The position numbers and the translations under genes were made by a program. From positions 1-64,000 of the forward strand of contig NZ_QANL01000005.1 of the NCBI RefSeq assembly GCF_003067705.1: 64,000 nt of DNA, written 5' to 3'. The notes under the pieces are model-generated. The model saw nothing but the letters and a program-made list of their open reading frames with translations, was not told where the DNA came from and made no database searches. This stretch comes from Planctomonas deserti (GTDB lineage Bacteria; Actinomycetota; Actinomycetes; Actinomycetales; Microbacteriaceae). Of the stretch, positions 58,358 through 64,000 are shown one piece after another; the stretch's first letter is position 1, and every line of letters starts with the position of its first letter.

Positions 58358-60859
58358 ATGCCCAAGTCGGTACGAGAATTAGTTGTCTTCCTTGCCTCCC
58401 CCGGTGACCTCGAGACGGAGCGCGCGGCAGTGCGCGAGGTCGAGCGACGTCTGAACTCCATATTCGAGAACAGGCAAGCGCGCGTAAGAGTTGTCGGGTG
58501 GGAGAATGTTCCGCCAGCGCTTGGGCGGCCACAAGAACTGATAAATCCCCTCGTGCACGAGTGCGACCTTTTTGTCGGTCTCATGGGGCGTCGCTGGGGA
58601 TCGAAGACCGGCGAGTTCTCCTCGGGATTCGAAGAAGAGTTCAATATCGCCATGCGGCGCCGCGACGTCGGTGATGTGCCTGCGATCGGTATCTTTTTCG
58701 CGGAGATACCCATCGAAGCGATGGCTGATCCTGGGCCCCAATTGGAAAAGGTGATCGAATTTCGCAACAAAGTGAAGGCCGAGCGAATGGCGCTCTTCAA
58801 AACCTTCCGGAACGTCGACCATCTTGCTATCGAGGTGCAAGATTTCCTTACCCTGCAGATGCTTCCTCTTGTCGAACTTGAGTTTCAGGAGTCGATCGCA
58901 CGGAGCGGTGTTCTAGAAATCGCAGGAGGGACGCCGACAAAGGGGCAAATGCCATCACTCGAATCCGGTGAGGAATTGGCAACCACAGATTCGGAGACTG
59001 CAAGTCTCGAGATCGCCGCTCGGCGAGAGCCCGACGAGGCTCAGGTCCAGATTGCGTCGGCTTTACGCGCCTACACATCTTGGTTTGAACAAGCGGCTAG
59101 TTCGCCCCCCGATGTTTGCGACCGCGATCGCGTTGCACTAGTTGGATCTGCCTTCGCGAATGAGCCCGTTCTTCTGGGGGCACACCTTGTAAACAGGTTG
59201 TACAAACAGAGGGAGCAAGTAGCGCTCACGGTCGGGGAAGCGAATCTGTGGTATCGGACCTACTTCTCTGACTTTGGCTACCAGGATCGCGACACCAGAA
59301 CAATTCCAATTTGGGGAGCCCTCAAGGCTGGTAGTTACGATGCCGCCTTCGATCAGGTTCTAACGACTTTGCTACTCGGAGACGACGAGCGGGCGGCGCG
59401 TGGCAGCCTGCGATACATCACGGAGAAGCGTATTCGACTGCGATCGCTTTGGGTCGCGCGTAGTGCCACTGCTGAAGTAATCGGGGACGCGGATAGAGAC
59501 GGAGACCTATTGGTCACTAATTGGCAATCGATACTCAGCCGCTTCGACGGGTTAAGTTCAGGCTTGAACTACATCGCCAGCGTCGCCATCGACGGAGACG
59601 GAATAACGCTGGAACTTGTTGCCGCGAAAGCTGAACTAAGTGAAGCTATGAGGACGGCTCTACTCGCATACGTTGCGGCTCGCAGGGGAGATGCTGCTTC
59701 GGCTGCGGCTCTCGCGCCGTCGCGTTATGCATCCGCGACCGATGTGGGGTATCTTATTGAATTGGTCATGGGGGCCATTCCTGCATGCACCGCTGATGTC
59801 TGGCGAGCCTTGGTGGTGGGAAGCCACAGTCGGATCGCGACGGCGGCCGCCGTCCAATTGGCACTTCGTGACAAGTTTACTAGAGATGAATTGAAGGCCG
59901 TCCTGGCGCTGGACTCTGTAGATGTAACAATGTCGATGGTGACGCGTGCGAAGGACGACCCGTCATGGGGCATGGAACTCATGCTCTTGCTCAGGGAGGT
60001 AGATAAGTACAACCAAGAAAGCTTGATTGCGCGACTTCTTGCGTCCGTACTAACTCGGGAGCAGTTGATGACGTTCGACGACACTGGCTATATGACGATG
60101 ATGCTCTGGGAAGCCCGCGCAATCAAGAACCCAGAACTCGAGGCTGAAGCAGCCCGCGCGATTCTTGACGGGACGTCACAGCACGTGTCCGAGCGAGTGG
60201 AGCCGCTGCTTGGGCAATACCAGATACTGGCGACAAATCTCGTCGATCATGCTAAACGTGCAGCCTGCACGGTGTTGGCTGGACTCAACAGTGTCGACCT
60301 TGCGGACGCACGCCGGGTGCTTGAAGAGTTTCAGAGAGACTCGTACATCACGCGAGGACCGGCGATTTCGGCATTATCCAAAATATGCTCAAGGCTTCTT
60401 GCGCCTACCGGAATGGAAAGTTGTTTGAAGGACCTCGGCTGGTTCGCTGAAACAGCTCAGTTGCGCGAGAGCCTATCCTCGCTTGACGCCTACTGGGCAA
60501 TCGATTTATCCGAGCAACTGCTCGCTAGTCCTATCGGTCCGATCGTCGCCGGTGTCTGGCGGGAGAGCGAAATACCCGCACTACGTGTCGCGGCCCTCGA
60601 ATGGGAGTTGACGCGTGAGTCGACGCCGGACGACGATCTGGAGTTCGCCTTGTACGACGACGAAGCGAAACTAAGGATGTCGGCTCTGGACGTGCTCTTG
60701 TCGCGCTGGGACGAGAACCGAATTACTGCCCTGTTGAATCGATATGATGACCGGGGACGAGCCTATTGGTATAACGTGATAGTTGGCCTCGATGAGTACT
60801 TATCGGGGTACAAGCCCGGACTGACGCAGCCTCATTACCTGCCCGCACCGGCGCACTAA
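58358..60859 (+). CDS. DUF4062 domain protein, putative island defence cargo (833 aa)
   Basis: Residues ~1-170 form a DUF4062 domain: VFLASPGDLETERAAVREVE, VGWENVPPALGRPQELI, ECDLFVGLMGRRWGSKTGEF and EEEFNIAMRR. This domain is found in front of NACHT/STAND and other signalling modules and has a TIR-like predicted fold. No P-loop is visible after it. The remaining ~650 residues are mostly alpha-helical with HEAT/ARM-like periodicity (e.g. AVQLALRDKFTRDELKAVLA). Codon use is markedly poorer in G+C than the flanking core genes, so it was probably acquired. An AAGGA lies 12 nt before the ATG. Role inferred only from domain and context. Confidence 0.75.
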   Translation: MPKSVRELVVFLASPGDLETERAAVREVERRLNSIFENRQARVRVVGWENVPPALGRPQELINPLVHECDLFVGLMGRRWGSKTGEFSSGFEEEFNIAMRRRDVGDVPAIGIFFAEIPIEAMADPGPQLEKVIEFRNKVKAERMALFKTFRNVDHLAIEVQDFLTLQMLPLVELEFQESIARSGVLEIAGGTPTKGQMPSLESGEELATTDSETASLEIAARREPDEAQVQIASALRAYTSWFEQAASSPPDVCDRDRVALVGSAFANEPVLLGAHLVNRLYKQREQVALTVGEANLWYRTYFSDFGYQDRDTRTIPIWGALKAGSYDAAFDQVLTTLLLGDDERAARGSLRYITEKRIRLRSLWVARSATAEVIGDADRDGDLLVTNWQSILSRFDGLSSGLNYIASVAIDGDGITLELVAAKAELSEAMRTALLAYVAARRGDAASAAALAPSRYASATDVGYLIELVMGAIPACTADVWRALVVGSHSRIATAAAVQLALRDKFTRDELKAVLALDSVDVTMSMVTRAKDDPSWGMELMLLLREVDKYNQESLIARLLASVLTREQLMTFDDTGYMTMMLWEARAIKNPELEAEAARAILDGTSQHVSERVEPLLGQYQILATNLVDHAKRAACTVLAGLNSVDLADARRVLEEFQRDSYITRGPAISALSKICSRLLAPTGMESCLKDLGWFAETAQLRESLSSLDAYWAIDLSEQLLASPIGPIVAGVWRESEIPALRVAALEWELTRESTPDDDLEFALYDDEAKLRMSALDVLLSRWDENRITALLNRYDDRGRAYWYNVIVGLDEYLSGYKPGLTQPHYLPAPAH

Positions 60860-61189
60860 AACGAATCTGTGCGCGTTGAACAGTGGACGGACTGCGCCTG
60901 CGTCCTACCTAACGCGTCCGATAGAACCCGGATTGCATGCGTCTGTTCCTTCTTCGCGGCGCTTGATTCTGTCAGCGCGCGGTTGTTTGGTTCCGGGTGT
61001 TCGAGCGCGAGTGCCCTCGCCTCGCCGATGACAGGGGAGTACGCTATCGAGCCCCCTCGCCTCGGGGCGCTGGCAGCGGGTTGTCCCGCAGCCGTGCGGC
61101 AGACCATGCCGCCGTCTTGGGGTCGCCCCTCACCTTGATCAGCAAGGCACGACCCCCGGCGACAGGCCGACGTATCGCAGCGTGTGCTC
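60860..61189. other. Intergenic DNA with a decayed reading frame
   Basis: On the minus strand 61044-61199 reads as a coding-like end (AGGRALLIKVRGDPKTAAWS ... RLRDNPLPAPRGEG, then TAG) without a start, overlapping the end of the next gene in another frame. The rest (60860-61043) shows nothing I can support. Confidence 0.35.
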
Positions 61190-61501
61190 TTAGGGACCGC
61201 CTGTTGTGCAAAGGTTCGCCGATTGAAGGACCGACTCGGTTTCATCGACGAAGTCGCGATGCCAGCCGAAGGGTGCCGAGCCGTGTTGGTCGGGGTCGTA
61301 GGCGCAGAGCCAGTGCAGGTGGAGTGCGGAGAGTTCCCAGACGAGTTCGGGGTGGCGGTGCCAGAACGGTGGCACGACGGACGCCGGCAGCCCGTAGGTG
61401 TGTCGCAGCCAGTTGACCCAGCGGTTGAGCTCGATCCACTCGTACTCCGCCTCCTCAGCGGTGAGCGTGTTCCAGTTGATCGGGTGTGGCGGCTCTGCCA
61501 T
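61190..61501 (-). CDS. Mobile-element-associated protein, probably 3'-truncated (103 aa)
   Basis: Contains INWNTLTAEEAEYEWIELNR, HTYGLPASVVPPFWHRHPEL and WELSALHLHWLCAYDPDQHG. From memory this block occurs in actinobacterial conjugative or integrative elements, where the protein continues past GWHRDF. Here the sequence after GWHRDFVDE (SVLQSANLCTTGGP, then TAA) looks unrelated, so the 3' end may be lost. Function unknown. Confidence 0.55.
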   Translation of the reverse strand: MAEPPHPINWNTLTAEEAEYEWIELNRWVNWLRHTYGLPASVVPPFWHRHPELVWELSALHLHWLCAYDPDQHGSAPFGWHRDFVDETESVLQSANLCTTGGP

Positions 61502-61594
61502 CAACGGACCGTCGAGCTCAGCAAGAAATTCGTCGCCGAGGGAGTCGTCGCTGGAACTCGTGCGGGCTCGACGAATGTCGCGGTCATGCTGCGC

Positions 61595-62040
61595 TCAGAA
61601 GCCGAGCGCCGCAGAGCGGACCCGTGATGGTGCCGCCCGGAGGGGCATGCTGCGCTGCTCGGCCACCGGTTCCCTCCCGGCGATCCGGCTCTGCGGACGT
61701 GAGCGGTCCACCTCGTAGTCGGTCCGGACGAGGTTGTGGCCGATCTTCGTCGCGACGAACTCCTCCCTTCGACGAGCTCGCCGTGGCGCTCCTTATGGAA
61801 CGAGTGGACGTAGCCCTCGGCCACGAAGTTGTCGCCCTTGGCGGAGTGGGCGAGTGCCCGTTCGGCGGTGGCGCGGTAGGCGACGAGGTCGTGGAAGGTG
61901 GGCTCGAGGGGGGTGAAGGTGCCGTCGTCCTCGCGGCGGAAGTGTGGCTGGCGGATGCGGGCGTGGCTCGCGAACAAGAACGACTTGTGACGCAAGAAAC
62001 GCCTGGTCCAGACGAGATCGCCCGAGACGTCAGTGCGGCT
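61595..62040 (-). pseudogene. SSB-like single-stranded DNA-binding gene of a mobile element, frameshifted
   Basis: An OB-fold-like frame reads ARIRQPHFRREDDGTFTPLE, FHDLVAYRATAERALAHSAK and GDNFVAEGYVHSFHKERHG, then continues after ELVEG in the next frame as EEFVATKIGHNLVRTDYEVD to a TGA at 61595-61597. One missing G in GAAGGGAGGAG (about 61763) explains the shift. The 5' end has no ATG (only a TTG at 61995). The region 62041-62340 has no supported gene. Confidence 0.6.
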
Positions 62041-62075
62041 CCCGGAGCCGGCGAGGCGCCGTGCCTCAATCCGTC

Positions 62076-62102
62076 GGTCACGGGTTCAAGTTCAGTCCGC
62101 CC
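62076..62102 (+). other. tRNA 3'-end-like fragment, possible att remnant
   Basis: 27 bases with GGGTTCAAG in the centre match the 3' part of tRNA-Pro (56626-56652) at 20 of 27 positions without gaps. It has no 5' tRNA half and its T stem is broken, so it is not a working tRNA. It may mark a right attachment site or be chance. Confidence 0.3.
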
Positions 62103-62340
62103 TATTGTCCCGCAGATCGTCCAGACAAAGTCACGCGCAGGAACGGAACACACGTGTCGGCCGCGTACAGCGAGTGCCCCACGTCATTCGTCGAAACGGT
62201 GCTCCTCGGCCAGGCAAGACAGCGACATCACTCGTCCGCCCGGCTTCGACGGCGGCCGCATCCTGTTGCCCCGCGAATGAATGTCGGCAACGGTCGGCCA
62301 ATCGGGAGCGCGCAGTCGCAGGGTTTGGGTACCGTTCCGC

Positions 62341-63999
62341 CTAGCTCCGGGCAAGCGCCGTTACCACCGAACGAACATCTTGATCAGAATCGACTAGTGC
62401 TGCGAGGGTCTCGTCACCACCAGCGTCGGCTATGCAGAAAGCCGTCAGAACTCGGATTCCATCAGAGTTCAGAGTCCATCGCGCCTTCGATGCCTTTCCC
62501 GCAAAGCTAGCGAGCTTCATCTTGGTGAGCAATGCCCAGCCATCCATATCGCTCACCTCGTCTCGGTCCATGAGCGACACCACGGGACCGCCGTTCTTGC
62601 GACGAATGGGACGAACGATTCGACGAAGGCGGTTGATCCCATTCGCAACGTTGATCACAGAGGCAGCGGGAGGTGTGAACGAGCATTCGTCAGTGGCTAT
62701 CGTTTTCACCGACTCGTCGTGATCAGATCGCCACAAGTTCTCGCAGTAACTTAACGTTCCATCGTGCCCTTGAACATGGGCGAACTGCCAATCCGCGAAG
62801 TCGTACCGATTGAGATAGAGAGCGGAAAGGCTTGCGTTCATTAGCCTGCGATTTCCGAGAATGCCGGCGAGCTGTGTTGCTCGCGCATTCGGAGATTCGT
62901 TATGTGCTATGTCGTCGACGCGCGCGAGCGCAACTCCCAGGAGGTTCCTCCTGAGCAGTGCCGCATCCCCCTGATTCTCGGTTGAAACCCACGCTCCTGA
63001 GACTGCAGCTGGGTGAAGCAACCGCGCGAGATACTCGACGACCAGTTCGCTGAGTTCTTCAGATTTGAGAATCGACGCGATTGAGTTGAAGCCATAGTTG
63101 CGCCAGCCTTCAGAAATCGCGCGCGCGCGGAACAGTGCTTCAAACTCTGGGAATTTGAATTGAACGCCGTCTGATCCGTTCTCCAACAAGGCGTGAGGAT
63201 TACGAACGATGCGAGCGAGCGGATCACTGTCTCCGACTCCGAGGTTCCGCAGGAGTTCCTCCTGATGAAGGGGGCCGGCAATCATTAGATGTTCCGCGAT
63301 CTGGGTCAGCGTGTCAATCTGATCTTCTGATGTGACTCCCACGCGGGCTTCGTCTCGTTTGCAGAACAGTTTCAACAGGTCGAGGAGCATTAGCGTGCGG
63401 GAAGCTCCTACTGCCTCGGATGGCGCCTCCTGCAGTCCGACTCGGTGAGCAAGTAGGAGGAAGAGTGGAATACCGGCTGAAGGTCCGGACAGCGCGGCAG
63501 TGACCTGGGATGCGATCGTCTCTGTCGCCCCTCGTTTGCGAAGGAGCTCATGGGCCACATTCCGGTCAAGCGGAGTCAAGCGAGCGATTTCATCGGGATC
63601 GAACCGACGCGCGATTGTCCCGCGTGAAGATTCGTGTCCTTCCCGGCAACTCAATACGAAGGAAGCTCCATCCCTGACGACCTTGCGCCATTCTACGATA
63701 TCGCCATCAACTGTTTGCGAGTCAGCCGACATCTCGTCGAGTCCATCGAGAAACAGAGTCAGTCGCTGTTGAATGAGTAACTCGCGAAGCACCGCTCCGG
63801 AGCGAATCCTCGGAAGGGGCAACAAACCGTTCAACTGCGCCGGCTGTGACAACTGATGAGCGACGTAGTCCAGCGATAACGACTTGAAATCGCGAAGCGG
63901 TACGCGAAGGTAAACGGGAGGAAGCGGTACCAACCGGCGACTTCCGAGCGACCCCCGATACAGCATCGCCGACCGCCACGCATGCCATCGAAGTAGCTC
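62341..63999 (-). CDS. NACHT-type STAND NTPase, 5' end beyond the window
   Basis: The frame is open to the right edge and reads ELLRWHAWRSAMLYRG there, the helix that follows a Walker A (off-window). LPPVYLRVPLRDF and RLTLFLDGLDEMSAD (Walker B with D-G-L-D-E) are typical of NACHT; FVLSCREG is the sensor segment. A helical region and a ~300-residue C-terminal sensor-like part follow, ending in VTALARS. Low-GC codon use like the DUF4062 gene. Bacterial NACHT proteins are often antiphage sensors; that role is inferred here. Confidence 0.8.
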   Translation of the reverse strand, partial: ELLRWHAWRSAMLYRGSLGSRRLVPLPPVYLRVPLRDFKSLSLDYVAHQLSQPAQLNGLLPLPRIRSGAVLRELLIQQRLTLFLDGLDEMSADSQTVDGDIVEWRKVVRDGASFVLSCREGHESSRGTIARRFDPDEIARLTPLDRNVAHELLRKRGATETIASQVTAALSGPSAGIPLFLLLAHRVGLQEAPSEAVGASRTLMLLDLLKLFCKRDEARVGVTSEDQIDTLTQIAEHLMIAGPLHQEELLRNLGVGDSDPLARIVRNPHALLENGSDGVQFKFPEFEALFRARAISEGWRNYGFNSIASILKSEELSELVVEYLARLLHPAAVSGAWVSTENQGDAALLRRNLLGVALARVDDIAHNESPNARATQLAGILGNRRLMNASLSALYLNRYDFADWQFAHVQGHDGTLSYCENLWRSDHDESVKTIATDECSFTPPAASVINVANGINRLRRIVRPIRRKNGGPVVSLMDRDEVSDMDGWALLTKMKLASFAGKASKARWTLNSDGIRVLTAFCIADAGGDETLAALVDSDQDVRSVVTALARS

Positions 64000-64000
64000 A

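Noticed and set aside
60856-61245. A 129-residue minus-strand gene after the DUF4062 gene
   Set aside because: No ribosome site, poor codon pattern, and another frame of the same DNA looks more coding.
61755-61785. Apparent copy of the dispersed repeat inside the SSB-like gene as the cause of its frameshift
   Set aside because: The matching bases encode ELVEG-EEFVA, which I recall as native to the SSB-like family; a single missing G explains the shift without an insertion.
62076-62102. A second functional tRNA gene
   Set aside because: No 5' half, no anticodon arm and a broken T stem; kept only as a possible att remnant.

Overview
The window is high-GC DNA from an actinobacterium, most likely family Microbacteriaceae. 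The reasons are the strong GC bias at third codon positions, the gene order xerD-parA-scpA-scpB-rluB-tyrA-cmk-der, a DUF222/HNH endonuclease, many leaderless-looking starts (a TANNNT hexamer 6-8 nt before the start codon), and a dispersed palindromic repeat around the core CTGAGC(C/T)TGTCGAAG. The genus cannot be fixed from the sequence alone.

Layout. 1-0.2 kb: 3' end of a 5S rRNA and two rRNA-operon terminators. 0.2-10.9 kb: alpha-L-fucosidase, a sortase-anchored surface protein (LAYTG), an orphan DarT-like ADP-ribosyltransferase, a flavin monooxygenase, a small foreign two-gene block bounded by a 49-bp direct repeat of the adjacent M18 aminopeptidase 3' end, an Eis-like acetyltransferase and a lipoprotein. 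11.1-15.9 kb: sbcD-sbcC. 15.9-20.8 kb: accessory region with small membrane proteins, gene remnants, a duplicated ~150-bp module and two tandem paralogous secreted proteins, one with a nonsense codon in its signal peptide. 20.8-30.7 kb: a RecB-like nuclease/helicase, a TetR-MFS efflux operon with a clear operator, and small housekeeping genes. 30.8-41.5 kb: argF, argH, a 3-methyladenine glycosylase, a SatD-like regulator with a phased operator array, tyrS and pyrG. 41.6-51.1 kb: the conserved chromosome-segregation and cell-cycle cluster, nudix-xerD-parA-scpA-scpB-rluB-tyrA-cmk-der, packed with 4-17 nt overlaps. 51.1-56.5 kb: repeat-rich DNA with a GIY-YIG protein, a NUDIX-NYN fusion, a VOC protein, the HNH protein and a dienelactone hydrolase.

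56.6 kb to the end is a mobile, defence-like region. A tRNA-Pro(GGG) gene is followed by an excisionase-like gene, a frameshifted tyrosine integrase, a lower-GC 833-residue DUF4062 protein, decayed mobile-element genes (a frameshifted SSB-like gene and a 3'-truncated element gene), and a NACHT-type NTPase that runs off the right edge.

The best candidates for undescribed biology are the two-gene block at 6.0-7.25 kb, the DUF4062 and NACHT genes of the tRNA-Pro island, the orphan zinc-knuckle DarT protein, and the paralogous secreted proteins built from repeated W-x3-G-x-P motifs. No CRISPR array or intact transposase was seen.
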